A DNA stretch of 64,000 bases from Sphingomonas sp. JC676 (GCF_014489075.1 NZ_JACTGR010000001.1:1-64000); one strand, 5' to 3'. Counted from the stretch's first letter, positions 1 to 8,404 are shown. The notes: a model not told the origin generated them from the sequence alone. Made by a program: numbers and translations.

Positions 1-110
1 CTGTCGCGTTCGCGTGGCCGTGACGGGATTGGGGTTCTGGCAGTTCAGCCGACTTTCGCCCGACCGGGTCGAGCCACCCGAGAGACGGCTGCACCGCAAA
101 CCCGGAAGTG

Positions 111-932
111 CTATGATCGATGCGCAGCGGCGGATCCTGTAGCTTCGCTACCCGCCGCCGCTGCACCCAATTCCGCGATGTGGATGCGGAACTTGCCGGT
201 GCGATGTAGCGCCGCTCTGCTCAGATCCTGCGTCCCGCTGCTCTGCTTCAGAGCTGCTCTGACGATGGCCTTCGTCCCGCGCACTTCAAGACCAGCCAGG
301 CTTGCGGTCAGGGCGCCCAGGATCAAGGAGGAAACCTGCATGAAGCGACTTTGAGCGGTCACATCATAGTGGACGCGTTCTCTCCATTCCGGCCCGAGCA
401 ACTTCTCAGCGACGGCTATATAAGGCACACGGCTCGGCGTGCCGCATTTCCAGGCCAGTATCCCGTTGCCGGCCCGCTGAGGAACGGCTTTGAGGAAATC
501 CGCATACTCTTTGTCAATCAGCGCCAGCCAGGATTGGCCCTTCGCCAGATGCGCAGCATGCGGCACGAACATCATGGAAAAATAAATATCAGGCTGTCGC
601 ATGACATAGCGCATCGCCATTCTTGAAAATCGCAATTTGCTCCTGTCGCTGGATCGGTAGGACAGCATGCGGGCGTAGCCGGCCGATCCGGCCAAATTGG
701 CCAGCGCTTCTTCATGGCGAGCCAGATATCTGCTGCGAACAATCGCTATGGAATGCGGTCCAAGCCTGCGCTGGCCGCTCTCGAGGATATGATAGTCGAT
801 TTCGGCTTCGCCCGGTGACGTGAAGACGGCCTCTGCAGGGCTGGACTTTGCCGAGTGACCCCAGGCCGCGGCACCTGCCGAAATCAAAGCGCTGAGCGCG
901 GTTCGACGATCGAGAAGCATCGGAATTTCCAT
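111..932 (-). CDS. Exported protein of unknown function, possible Tat signal
   Basis: About 273 residues from the ATG at 932; ATG at 920 is the alternative, and an upstream extension to 1031 lacks a convincing ribosome site. The N-terminus has Asp-Arg-Arg-Thr-Ala-Leu followed by a short Ala/Gly-rich hydrophobic stretch, which resembles a twin-arginine signal. The mature part is mixed polar/hydrophobic without a motif I recognise; a Trp-Lys-Cys-Gly-Thr-Pro segment lies near the middle. It is divergent from the exported-protein gene at 1090. The family is unknown to me and export is inferred from the N-terminus only. Confidence 0.6.
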   Translation of the reverse strand: MEIPMLLDRRTALSALISAGAAAWGHSAKSSPAEAVFTSPGEAEIDYHILESGQRRLGPHSIAIVRSRYLARHEEALANLAGSAGYARMLSYRSSDRSKLRFSRMAMRYVMRQPDIYFSMMFVPHAAHLAKGQSWLALIDKEYADFLKAVPQRAGNGILAWKCGTPSRVPYIAVAEKLLGPEWRERVHYDVTAQSRFMQVSSLILGALTASLAGLEVRGTKAIVRAALKQSSGTQDLSRAALHRTGKFRIHIAELGAAAAGSEATGSAAAHRS

Positions 933-1089
933 TCCAACATGGGCCGGGTCGCAAGGCGCCCGCGCAGCAATCGGCGATCTAACATCTTTTGGGCGCAACC
1001 AACAGAACAGCCACCCGGCAGATCGCCTCAAGTTGGAGTTCGATAGAGGCTTATGATAGCGTCAAATGGCGCAAGCGATTGGGGACAGA

Positions 1090-2073
1090 ATGATCCAGCG
1101 GTCGGCAGGACGGATTGGCTCAGGAACCCGCTGGGTGTTGCTGTCGCTTCTATTTGGCGCCTGCGCTTTATTCGCGACGGATCGAGTTTCGTCGGGCGCG
1201 CCGCAAGATAATCCGTGCCCCGCGCAACTGTCGGGCGCGATTTCCAGGCCTCCGGCTTACGAGTTCCGCTACATGTCTCGCACCTGGCGCGTGGGCAATC
1301 AGAACAGGGTAGGCAATTGCGTTCGGAATTCCGGCCGTCGCGGCCTTTTCATCGACTGGCGCAAGGCGAATCTCTCGGGCTTTGTCGCGCCCGGAAAGAC
1401 GGTGTTTAGCATCCTGCCGAGCGAGCAATCTGCCAGCGTCGCGGAGCTATCGCCGTTCTTCTATGGGGCTCGCCCGACGCGCATCGACGTCGAGACCATG
1501 GTGCCCGCGGCGAGACCGGTGCGATCATCCATGGTCCCGGCGATGCTTTGGGACATTTCGCGCGGGTTCCTTCCGGTCGCGGCAACAGCGGACATGTCGC
1601 CTTCTGCTGAGCAGCGCAGCGCGATCCAGATCTTCGTGCCAATGAACGCCGCCGCATTGACCCTTGCGGCAAAAACCATGGACCGACGCACGCTCATCAA
1701 GGAGATCGAAGATCATCCAGAACGCCTGACCGAACTCGTCATGGCGTTCACGAGCACACAGTCCATATCGGGCAATGGCCAGGTGAATCTGACCTATGAC
1801 TGCGTCTATCGAACCGCGAACCAGGAAGGGATGGAGGGCGATCCGCCGTTTCGAATGCGTATCGTAGATCCGGGTTTTCACCGGTTGATGTTCGGTACCA
1901 GCGACACGGTCGGGGTCGGTAATTGGGAGATTACCAATCCGGAATTCGAAGCGAAAATAGAAATTCCGGTCGGGCGCGCAATACGCCTGGTGGCTACTCG
2001 GATCGATATATTCCTTGGGGACGGAACAACCAGGATCGGATCCATCCCGATCAATTACCTACAGCCGGAATAA
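1090..2073 (+). CDS. Secreted protein of unknown function
   Basis: About 327 residues. The ATG at 1090 is preferred because GGGGAC lies just upstream; an in-frame ATG at 1066 has no such site. Basic N-terminus, a hydrophobic core (VLLSLLFGACALFA) and a likely cleavage region near Ser-Ser-Gly-Ala indicate a signal peptide. The mature part has paired cysteines but no domain I can name. The next gene begins three bases after the stop, so the two are probably co-transcribed and may act together at the envelope. Confidence 0.65.
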   Translation: MIQRSAGRIGSGTRWVLLSLLFGACALFATDRVSSGAPQDNPCPAQLSGAISRPPAYEFRYMSRTWRVGNQNRVGNCVRNSGRRGLFIDWRKANLSGFVAPGKTVFSILPSEQSASVAELSPFFYGARPTRIDVETMVPAARPVRSSMVPAMLWDISRGFLPVAATADMSPSAEQRSAIQIFVPMNAAALTLAAKTMDRRTLIKEIEDHPERLTELVMAFTSTQSISGNGQVNLTYDCVYRTANQEGMEGDPPFRMRIVDPGFHRLMFGTSDTVGVGNWEITNPEFEAKIEIPVGRAIRLVATRIDIFLGDGTTRIGSIPINYLQPE

Positions 2074-2076
2074 ATC

Positions 2077-2529
2077 ATGGATCAACACGACGGAAGCAAA
2101 AGTGGCCCATTTGCCAAATGGCAGATATTCGGGCTTCCCGCCTTCGCTTCCGCGCTTGCGCCATGGTACGGCAAGCTTATCGACGCGTCGCTTATCCCTG
2201 AATGGTATACGCCATCTTTGAACATCGTTGCGTCGGTATTGGGACCACTGGTTTGTTTTATCTTGTGGTTGACGTGCGCAAATTCCAGCAGACATAGAGT
2301 TATCGGGACTGCATTTTTATCGCTGGCGACATTCGTCCTGTCGATCGCGGCCTGCCTCGTTTTGACATTTACGGTCGATATCTTCTGGTATCCCGATGAG
2401 AGGTCTGAGATGATCCTTCGACTATTATGGCCGTTGGCTTATCTTATGATCTTTGTTGCGTTCTCATCCACGGTGGTAAGCGGCTTGTTGTTGATGGGCT
2501 CTCCGGACGTCGGCAGATCTCGGCGCTAG
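2077..2529 (+). CDS. Small integral membrane protein
   Basis: 150 residues with three clear hydrophobic segments (roughly 44-67, 74-100 and 114-142) and a weaker one at 18-35. The C-terminus is short and basic. No catalytic motif is visible. It starts three bases after the stop of the secreted protein upstream, so translational coupling is likely. The sequence does not identify a function. Confidence 0.65.
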   Translation: MDQHDGSKSGPFAKWQIFGLPAFASALAPWYGKLIDASLIPEWYTPSLNIVASVLGPLVCFILWLTCANSSRHRVIGTAFLSLATFVLSIAACLVLTFTVDIFWYPDERSEMILRLLWPLAYLMIFVAFSSTVVSGLLLMGSPDVGRSRR

Positions 2530-2559
2530 TCGAGGTCGGACGCCAGCCGTTTCCCGGCG

Positions 2560-2745
2560 ACTGTCTGACCGTTGCCGTCTCAAAGTCCAATGTTCGCTAG
2601 TGGATCGTAAGCGGACGTTCCCGTAAGTCCGCCCCGGAACGGCAGGTATCAGGCCTTCGGCTCCCATAAGCTGCCGGTCTGCAAACCACCCACTTCCGGT
2701 CATTTGCGGCGTATAAATCGATCAAAGCCGCGGTTACATTCCTAA
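2560..2745. repeat. Intergenic repeat relic carrying AAGCTGCCGGTC
   Basis: Noncoding stretch between convergent genes. It contains pieces that recur elsewhere in the window: AAGCGGACGTTC-like text, 'cttccggtcattt', and AAGCTGCCGGTC at 2668-2679. Related copies lie near 22.6, 34.5, 38.9 and 45.4-45.6 kb. Borders are approximate. Confidence 0.5.
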
Positions 2746-3228
2746 TTATTTTGCGGCGATAAGGTCGTATATTCTCGCCGTTCCGGATGTATTTTCATCG
2801 CTCGCAAGTGCAATCGCTCTGCCCGAATTGGAAAGGTATGCGACTCTGCAAAGAGTAGCCTGAGATTGAGATATGCACAGCTTTCCACCCGATACTTTCC
2901 ATTTGCCGTAGGTTGTCGTTGGTACAATCTCCATATCGGTCCTTATTGTGGTACCATCACGCCTAAATATTATAACGAAGTTTGTTTCGTGGAATGGAGC
3001 GTCGCTTTTCGGTCTCACAGCTACGAGAGGTAGGAGGTTTTTTAGTTCGGCATCGCCTGCAGGGTGAAAGTCGGACCTTAAAAGGACGGAAACCGATACA
3101 TCGTTCTGATGCGGTGTTGCCTGATTTTTCGGCTTGTCCTGGTGATGCGCAACCGCGCTGTTGGCAGTTCCGAACACGGGCAAACCCAGTGCCGCCGGTA
3201 AAATCGCAAATTCCCTGAGGAAAAACAT
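2746..3228 (-). CDS. Periplasmic protein of unknown function
   Basis: 160 residues. The first about 28 residues form a signal peptide (hydrophobic core followed by Ala-Val-Ala-His). The mature part is about 130 residues, with an Arg-Arg-Asp-Gly-Thr segment and two cysteines (in KLCIS and TLCR) about eight residues apart that could form a disulfide. The region 'YGKWKVSGGKLCI' looks like a beta-rich exported fold. It converges with the membrane protein at 2077. Family not recognised. Confidence 0.6.
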   Translation of the reverse strand: MFFLREFAILPAALGLPVFGTANSAVAHHQDKPKNQATPHQNDVSVSVLLRSDFHPAGDAELKNLLPLVAVRPKSDAPFHETNFVIIFRRDGTTIRTDMEIVPTTTYGKWKVSGGKLCISQSQATLCRVAYLSNSGRAIALASDENTSGTARIYDLIAAK

Positions 3229-3351
3229 CTAAAGTTCCCTCGACTGCGTAGTATCTCGATAATTTCAGACACGATATCAACCGGACAGACCGCTTCAAGA
3301 TGAAGATGGCCTTCACTATTTTTACCCTGACAACCGATCTTTTGTGTTAGG

Positions 3352-3463
3352 CTCGCCAACGCGCTTGCTCGCGAGAGTGCTACCGTGGCACTGATCGCCC
3401 ATCTCAAGCTGCAGATCGAGAAGCTGAAGTGTGAGCAGTATCGCGCCAATGACCGCTTTTAGA
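3352..3463 (+). pseudogene. Fragment of IS66-family transposase (TnpC N-terminus)
   Basis: Translated in frame, this gives about 36 residues including LIAHLKLQIEKLK followed by Tyr-Arg-Ala-Asn-Asp-Arg-Phe and a stop at 3461. The heptad leucine pattern and the 'LIAHLKLQIEKL' text match the N-terminal coiled coil of IS66 transposases, where the next words are normally Arg-Arg-x-x-Tyr-Gly. No start codon, no TnpA/TnpB and no DDE domain follow. It is a scrap of an old insertion next to repeat-like noncoding DNA. Confidence 0.7.
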
Positions 3464-3661
3464 CTTCCCCGCGACGGCACTGAACGACCGCAAGTGGGGC
3501 GTTTGCAACCACGCAGGCCCGTTTTGCGCTCACGGCCGCTTGCGCCCACGTCCTGCCGTTGAGGGTCTAGCCGAGCCTTCCCACTTGCGGACAATAGGGT
3601 TCCCTGCCAGCCTTGGTTTATGGGTGAAGTGATCAAGCCAAAGCTGGCAGAGAGATCCGGA

Positions 3662-3868
3662 ATGGCAGGGGCCACTATCCGTGAGCGTCTCGCGGTTGCT
3701 TTGATCATGTCACCGACCATTCTACTCTGCATCCCGATATGGGGAGCGCTCAATCAGCCCTCCTTGTTGATCAAGCACTGGGATTTTTACCTGCTGTTTT
3801 TAGGAATTCCCTACGCTGTAGCGCTCGCGCTCTGGTTGGGAGCCCGGCGTTCTCGCCGATCAGCCTAG
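3662..3868 (+). CDS. Small two-helix membrane protein
   Basis: 68 residues from the ATG at 3662, which has a CCGGA just upstream; an in-frame ATG at 3620 would add 14 polar residues. Two hydrophobic segments (about 9-27 and 42-60) are separated by a short loop (Asn-Gln-Pro-Ser-Leu-Leu-Ile-Lys-His-Trp), and the tail is Arg-rich. Size and layout resemble the many small inner-membrane proteins of sphingomonads; no function can be assigned. Confidence 0.6.
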   Translation: MAGATIRERLAVALIMSPTILLCIPIWGALNQPSLLIKHWDFYLLFLGIPYAVALALWLGARRSRRSA

Positions 3869-4022
3869 GCCGGTATTTGCAATCTCGCCGCCAAGCTTTC
3901 TTCTCGATGGATGTCCGCTTCGAGGTTATGCCTGCCAAAAGCAGACGATCGGCAAACCACCATTCTTAGACATTCGCGGGCGATCGTCGGCTTGGCCGCC
4001 TCTGAACGGCGAGAAGTGGTAG

Positions 4023-4442
4023 TTAGCGGACATTGGGGCACTTGGAGCTGATCATGTGCGCAACAACCGGATCGATGATGACCGCTTTCATCTTCGCGTG
4101 CGTCGGCAACGAGCACAGCAGGGTGCGGCTGATCTCGTCACCGATCACGCCACTGTCGGAACGGTAGGCAGGGTCGCTGCCGCGATAGTGATCGTCGAGA
4201 ATCAACACGGCGTTGTCTGCGCCACTCCGTTCCGCGACGAAGGCATTGGACTTCCAGCGGTTATTTTGCGGGACGATCGTGCCGATTGGCAGGTTTTCCT
4301 GCCCACGAAGCGGCTGAAGTACGTCTGCGTTGAAACCCTTGTCGTGCGCATTCTTCTGGAAGCTGGAATAGAATTGAACCGCACAAGCCAACAACGCGCC
4401 GATCAATGGCCAGGGTAAAACCTTGAAAGCCGTTCGATACAT
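4023..4442 (-). CDS. Membrane-anchored or exported protein of unknown function
   Basis: About 139 residues from the ATG at 4442; a longer reading from 4508 adds unconvincing sequence. An N-terminal hydrophobic helix (LPWPLIGALLACAVQFY) would anchor or export it. The rest is soluble, with two or three cysteines towards the C-terminus (TLLCSLP, SSKCPN). Bases just beyond its 3' end resemble the dispersed repeat. The family is unknown to me. Confidence 0.55.
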   Translation of the reverse strand: MYRTAFKVLPWPLIGALLACAVQFYSSFQKNAHDKGFNADVLQPLRGQENLPIGTIVPQNNRWKSNAFVAERSGADNAVLILDDHYRGSDPAYRSDSGVIGDEISRTLLCSLPTHAKMKAVIIDPVVAHMISSKCPNVR

Positions 4443-4508
4443 CGCACTAGCTAGCCGCCTGCGAGGAATGTCCGCAACTGGGGCGGAAGCTGCCGTTGCC
4501 CTGATCAA

Positions 4509-5151
4509 TGAACATGGGGTAATCGCGGGAGCGCACTACCTTGACCATCGATGGCATGGAGGACGGTGGCTGTTCCCCGGTAGATGAAGGTGCGGGCTCA
4601 CGACTGGCAGCCGGGCCCATACATCGGACGGAGAACGAACCCTTGCGGTTTCGCCATACCCCTTCAGCAGGGCCGGGCCCCGCAACGCCCCTGAAGCGGT
4701 GAGGGGCTGAGGACGCACACTGCCGCCTGTCGGCGGACAGGGTGCAGCGCCTGGTTGCGGCCCCTCGGCATTCCGGCGACTCGATCGGGCGGCGCGCCCG
4801 GTTTCGGCGCGGACGACATCTGCCTCCCGTCGCTCGAAGCCCGGTTCGACACCGCTGATCCGATCGCTCTGCCGGGTGCCTGCCCTTGTGGACGGCGGCG
4901 TTGCCGCCGCGGCTTCGATGTGGTCGCCGCGGGCGCGGCGGCGTTGTTCGTGGCCGCTCCCGGAACCGGGATGGTCGGCGCTCCCGTCTAGGCCCGCCGC
5001 GGGCGGCGGCAACCGGCGCTTCGCGCCGGTCCTCCACTCGCGTTCCGGCCTTTCAGGTGCCTCCACCCGCTCGATGCGGGCCTCTCTGGTCGCTCTCGCC
5101 GCCCACCCCGATTCCGGGGTGCGGTGTGGTTTTAGGATCAGGAGAAGAAGG
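4509..5151. other. GC-rich noncoding region before the mobilisation module
   Basis: I see no convincing gene in these about 640 bases. Open frames on both strands are Arg/Ala/Gly/Pro-rich, as expected from GC bias. Short inverted repeats occur (GGCGC-TTC-GCGCC near 5020, CCCG-ATT-CCGGG near 5110). The stretch probably marks the left part of the integrated element and holds the leader of the ArdC gene. Confidence 0.4.
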
Positions 5152-6183
5152 ATGGCGGTTCAGGCCAGGCGGAGCCGTGCCCGGGACAGGCTGGGGTCAA
5201 GGGCGAGCGGGGGAGACGGGGCTGCGGGGCCCGGCGAGGGCCGGGCGTCGGGGCCGATGCGCGGGAGTCTCTATGAGGAGGTCACCGCACGGATCATTGC
5301 CGAGTTGGAGGCCGGGCGTTTCCCATGGGTACAGCCGTGGAGCAAGGTTGCCACGCGGCCTTGCCTGCCGCGTAACGCGGCATCCGGGCGACCCTATTCG
5401 GGGATCAATGTCCTCATCCTGTGGGGCGAGGCGATCGCGCGCGGCTATTCCGGGCAGGGCTGGCTGACCTTCCGGCAGGCACTCAGCTGCGGGGGCGGGG
5501 TGCGCAAGGGCGAGCGCGGGGTGACCATCTGCTATGCCGACCGGTTCACCCCCGAAAAGGAGCGCGAGCGAGCCGAGGCCGAGGGCAGCGCGCCGGGCTC
5601 GGTCTCCTTTCTCAAGCGCTTCACCGTCTTCAATACCGACCAGATCGACTGGGGCGACAATTCACCTCCCGCCTTCGCGGTCGAGCCGCCGCCTTTGCCC
5701 GAGCGCGAGATCGTGCCCATCGGCGAAGCGTTGATTGCCGCGACCGGTGCGGACTTCCGGATCGGGGGCTCGCAAGCCTATTATTCGCCCGCATTCGATT
5801 ATGTGCAGGTGCCACCGCAACCGGCCTTCACCCATCAGGTCGACTATTACCGCACCGCCACGCACGAGCTGGGCCATTGGACCGGGAACGCCAAGCGCCT
5901 CGGCCGCGACCAGAGCGGTGCCTTCGGATCGGCGGCCTATGCGCGGGAAGAGCTCGTCGCCGAACTGAGCGCGGCCTTTGTCTGCGCGACCCTCGGGATC
6001 GAACCCAGCGTGCGCCATGCCGACTATCTGGCATCGTGGCTGGCGGTCCTGCGCGCCGATGATCGCGCGATCTTCAAGGCGGCGAGCCTCGCCGCCAGGT
6101 CCGCCGACTATCTGCTCGGCTTCCTTGCCGAGCCTGCCGCCGTTGCCATCCGGGCCTCCAGCCTTGCGGAGATGGCGGCATGA
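5152..6183 (+). CDS. ardC: ArdC-like antirestriction protein
   Basis: 343 residues. The ATG at 5152 follows GGAGAAGAAGG, a strong ribosome site; longer readings upstream are spurious. An N-terminal ArdC single-stranded-DNA-binding domain (about 37-150, starting LYEEVTARIIAELEAG) is followed by a metallopeptidase-like domain with Thr-Ala-Thr-His-Glu-Leu-Gly-His-Trp at about 235-243, the HExxH zinc motif. Proteins of this type are carried by conjugative elements and are thought to shield incoming DNA from restriction. The stop overlaps the next start (ATGA), so the pair is coupled. Confidence 0.92.
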   Translation: MAVQARRSRARDRLGSRASGGDGAAGPGEGRASGPMRGSLYEEVTARIIAELEAGRFPWVQPWSKVATRPCLPRNAASGRPYSGINVLILWGEAIARGYSGQGWLTFRQALSCGGGVRKGERGVTICYADRFTPEKERERAEAEGSAPGSVSFLKRFTVFNTDQIDWGDNSPPAFAVEPPPLPEREIVPIGEALIAATGADFRIGGSQAYYSPAFDYVQVPPQPAFTHQVDYYRTATHELGHWTGNAKRLGRDQSGAFGSAAYAREELVAELSAAFVCATLGIEPSVRHADYLASWLAVLRADDRAIFKAASLAARSADYLLGFLAEPAAVAIRASSLAEMAA

Positions 6184-6443
6184 CGCTCCTTCCCGATGCG
6201 CTGCGGGCAGCGCTGCTCACCAATGGCGCCGAGCCGCCCGACGACCCGGCGCCGTTGCTCAAGCTGTTCAATCCGCTGGGCCCGGCGACATGGCTTGCCA
6301 CCGCACTCGGCAGCGATGGCGATACGCTGTTCGAGGCAGCCAGCACCGATGTGCCGGGAATGCGGAGCGATGGCGGGGGAGACGCAGAAGCGCCTCAGGT
6401 TGAAAGCCAGATCGAGACGGTTGCCGAGCGGCTTGCCGCCTAG
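6180..6443 (+). CDS. DUF2958-like protein, C-terminally shortened
   Basis: 87 residues, starting inside the ArdC stop (ATGA). Residues 1-50 (LLPDALRAALLTNG, LLKLFNPLGPATWLATAL, DGDTLF) match the start of DUF2958 proteins, which commonly follow ArdC in mobile elements. After 'DTLF' the expected continuation (Leu-Gly-x-Gly-x-x-Glu-Leu-Gly) is replaced by unrelated Gly/Ala/Glu-rich sequence, so the C-terminal half has been lost or shifted. Function unknown; possibly decaying. Confidence 0.7.
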   Translation: MTLLPDALRAALLTNGAEPPDDPAPLLKLFNPLGPATWLATALGSDGDTLFEAASTDVPGMRSDGGGDAEAPQVESQIETVAERLAA

Positions 6444-6497
6444 AGCCGGGCAGGGCGATGACTTCGGTCGCTGCTCTGCCAGGGCCGATCACGGCAC

Positions 6498-6530
6498 AAA
6501 AAATGGCCCGGCAGGCGAACCTGCCGGGCC
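6498..6530 (-). terminator. Intrinsic terminator, 11-bp stem plus T-run
   Basis: Perfect 11-bp stem (6505-6515 with 6520-6530) closed by a four-base loop. Read on the minus strand it is followed by a run of seven T residues with one interruption, so it should stop minus-strand transcription from the small gene at 6871. Confidence 0.75.
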
Positions 6531-6556
6531 ACTAAAGTGAAAGAGTTCCCCCCGTT

Positions 6557-6587
6557 AAAAAAGGAACCCCTCGGGTCGCCCGGTTCC
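6557..6587 (-). terminator. Second minus-strand terminator-like hairpin
   Basis: GGAAC (6563-6567) pairs with GTTCC (6583-6587) around an inner CGGG-TCG-CCCG stem. On the minus strand it is followed by six T residues. An 8-bp stem (6585-6592 with 6605-6612) partly overlaps it, so alternative structures are possible. Confidence 0.55.
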
Positions 6588-6673
6588 CCTAGCCGAAGGC
6601 GCGCCTAGGGGATTGTACGTATGCGACATGGAGAAAATTTTTTGCCCCGCGGGTTTCCGACCGCGTTCGGCGA

Positions 6674-6871
6674 TCAGCCGCGCTTCCCGCGCAGCGTGTT
6701 CACAAGCGCGATCGCGGCGATGCCGAGGAACGCAGCGCTGGTCCAGGGCCGCGCCTTGGCGAAGCTCTTCGCCTTCTCGGTCAGCGGAGCGTCGCCTGAG
6801 AAATGGGTGCGGAACGCGTCGGTCAGCGCGGTCTTCTTGGTCGGTGTTTCGGTCGCGCCAGCATCGCTCAT
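6674..6871 (-). CDS. Small C-terminal single-helix membrane protein
   Basis: 65 residues from the ATG at 6871, preceded by CGGAGA at good spacing; the longer reading to 6919 is not needed. A polar, Thr/Lys-rich N-terminal half is followed by Lys-Ala-Arg-Pro-Trp, one hydrophobic helix (TSAAFLGIAAIALVNTL) and a basic tail. This layout resembles DUF883/ElaB-YqjD-type tail-anchored proteins, but the match is to architecture only. Two terminator hairpins follow at 6587 and 6530. Confidence 0.65.
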   Translation of the reverse strand: MSDAGATETPTKKTALTDAFRTHFSGDAPLTEKAKSFAKARPWTSAAFLGIAAIALVNTLRGKRG

Positions 6872-7013
6872 CGAAATTCTCCGTCCGGCCGCGGAACTGC
6901 GCCCGTTCAAACCGTCCAACGCATATGCGGCGCCACGGTGCCGCTCATGGGCTGAATCACGAATCCGCGCGATCGGGTAGTCGTGATGCGACCCAACGCC
7001 TGATGACTCCTCG

Positions 7014-7106
7014 TCACCGCTTGCGCCGCAGGGCCCATATCAGGCTGGCCAGGCTCGATACGAGCGCAGCCAGTCCCAGAAGCATCGCTTCGTTTAGAAT
7101 GATCAT
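7014..7106 (-). CDS. 30-residue single-span membrane protein under a LexA box
   Basis: Reading minus-strand codons from the ATG at 7106 gives 30 residues: MIILNEAMLL, a hydrophobic helix rich in Leu/Ala/Ser, a single Trp, and a basic end Ala-Leu-Arg-Arg-Lys-Arg before TGA. GGACGGAG lies about six bases upstream. That Shine-Dalgarno can pair with GACTCC (hairpin 7111-7129), so translation may be damped. A consensus LexA box sits 31 bases upstream. Size, topology and SOS control resemble the Caulobacter division inhibitor SidA, but homology is not shown. Confidence 0.65.
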   Translation of the reverse strand: MIILNEAMLLGLAALVSSLASLIWALRRKR

Positions 7107-7136
7107 GACAGACTCCGTCCTCTGGAGTCGGCTCAT

Positions 7137-7151
7137 GTTCACTTTATGTTC
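7137..7151 (-). promoter_or_regulatory. LexA (SOS) box, GTTC-N7-GTTC
   Basis: GTTC-ACTTTAT-GTTC, an exact match to the alphaproteobacterial SOS operator. It lies 31 bases upstream of the 30-residue membrane protein gene on the minus strand; the nearest plus-strand gene is over 400 bases away. Confidence 0.75.
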
Positions 7152-7603
7152 CTACATTTCAAGCGCGGATTGCGCTGCGGGCGCATGACCGAGGATTCGC
7201 CTGGGTAGCTGGACATCGGCTCGATCTGGGAATTGCAACAGCTTACGCTGGAGGGACCAATACAATCTGAATCGCTGGCGCCGTGATCTGACGCGAATTC
7301 CCCGCGCCACGCCGTTCGAACCACGCGTTTGCCGACCTGCTGCAGGGCCCGCCGTGCCTCTCGATTGGGCTGTCTGGCAAAGCGGTCCGGGCCCGGCTGC
7401 GCCGTGCCCCGGCCTGATGCCCACAACGGCTTCACCGACTTTCTTCCCCGCCGCTGAAGCGGCTTCCTCGCGAGGCAAGAAACCCGGCTTTCGCCGTCCT
7501 CCGCTTTGCTTCGGCCCTTCGGGTGCAGACCGGCCGCCGCCTCGCCTGGTCGACGCCATCGAGGCCGCAACGGGCGGCTTCGACAGCAAGACAGGAGACT
7601 ATC
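7152..7603. other. Noncoding gap before the DUF736 gene
   Basis: About 450 bases without a credible gene; long open frames here are shadows of GC bias. It ends with CAGGAGA, the ribosome site of the DUF736 gene. In related elements this interval often holds further element genes; none is recognisable here. Confidence 0.4.
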
Positions 7604-7900
7604 ATGGCACAGATCGGCACCTTTACCCGCGACGAAAACGGCAATTTCGCGGGCACCATCAAGACGCTTTCGCTGAACGTGAAGGCAAGCATCCGACCCT
7701 CGACCAAGGATCACGAACGCGCTCCCGACTATCGGGTCCATGTCGGCCAGGTCGAGATCGGCGCGGCCTGGCAGAAGACCTCCAAGGAGGACCGCGACTA
7801 TCTCTCGGTCAAGGTCGACGACCCCAGCCTGCCGGCTCCGATCTACGCGACCTTGGTCGCGGGCGAGGGCAGCGAATTCAATCTGATCTGGTCCCGCTGA
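7604..7900 (+). CDS. DUF736 family protein
   Basis: 98 residues. ATG at 7604 follows CAGGAGA with good spacing. The sequence has the DUF736 pattern: an N-terminal [16 protein letters not shown], a central [15 protein letters not shown] and a C-terminal [22 protein letters not shown]736 genes sit next to traF and relaxase genes in many proteobacterial integrative elements; their biochemical role is unknown. A terminator follows ten bases after the stop. Confidence 0.9.
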   Translation: MAQIGTFTRDENGNFAGTIKTLSLNVKASIRPSTKDHERAPDYRVHVGQVEIGAAWQKTSKEDRDYLSVKVDDPSLPAPIYATLVAGEGSEFNLIWSR

Positions 7901-7910
7901 AACCGTCACG

Positions 7911-7943
7911 GCCCCGCCCGGAAACACCGCGGCGGGGCTTTTT
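7911..7943 (+). terminator. Intrinsic terminator after the DUF736 gene
   Basis: GCCCCGCC (7911-7918) pairs with GGCGGGGC (7931-7938) and is followed by TTTTT. Classic Rho-independent layout on the plus strand. Confidence 0.85.
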
Positions 7944-8179
7944 CCCGGTTCTTCAAGCCGGGTCTCGGGCCCTCGACACGGCCCGGAATGCGCCTCCGCC
8001 GGCGAGGTTTTGGACCCGGAACGGCATGGAGAAACGCTCGATCCGGCGCCGCTCGCGAGGAGGATCGAATATCGAGGGGGCCGAATTTCGAGCCTCCGAA
8101 CGCTTCCGGTGATCGCCCAAACGCCGCCCGGGACGATGAGCCTGGCTTCATCGCGGGCATGAAAACGGGGGCTGCAAAC

Positions 8180-8404
8180 ATGGAAGATGAACATCTGCGC
8201 GCCATCCAGGCGAGGAAGGGGAGCCCCTTCCTGACCGACGCCCAGACGGCGCTCTACCTCGGGTTGACCCGGCAAACCCTGCAGAGAATGCGCACGCGGG
8301 GCGACGGCCCTCGCTTCCGGAAGCATGGCCGGTTCGTGCGCTACCATATCGAGGATCTCGATAGCTGGTCGATGTCCGTCGCCAGCGAGAAGACCCGCAA
8401 ATGA
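8180..8404 (+). CDS. AlpA/MerR-like helix-turn-helix protein
   Basis: 74 residues from the ATG at 8180, which has GGGGG about nine bases upstream; ATG at 8159 would add seven residues. FLTDAQTALYLGLTRQTLQR then GDGPRFRKHGR-VRY form the winged helix-turn-helix of excisionase/AlpA-type proteins. Such small DNA-binding proteins regulate or help excise mobile elements. Its stop overlaps the start of the TraF-like gene (ATGA), so it heads a coupled traF-transglycosylase unit. Confidence 0.8.
   Translation: MEDEHLRAIQARKGSPFLTDAQTALYLGLTRQTLQRMRTRGDGPRFRKHGRFVRYHIEDLDSWSMSVASEKTRK

Noticed and set aside
4536..5066. Several 170-200-codon ORFs on the minus strand upstream of ardC
   Set aside because: Arg/Pro/Gly-rich in all frames, no ribosome site, no motif.
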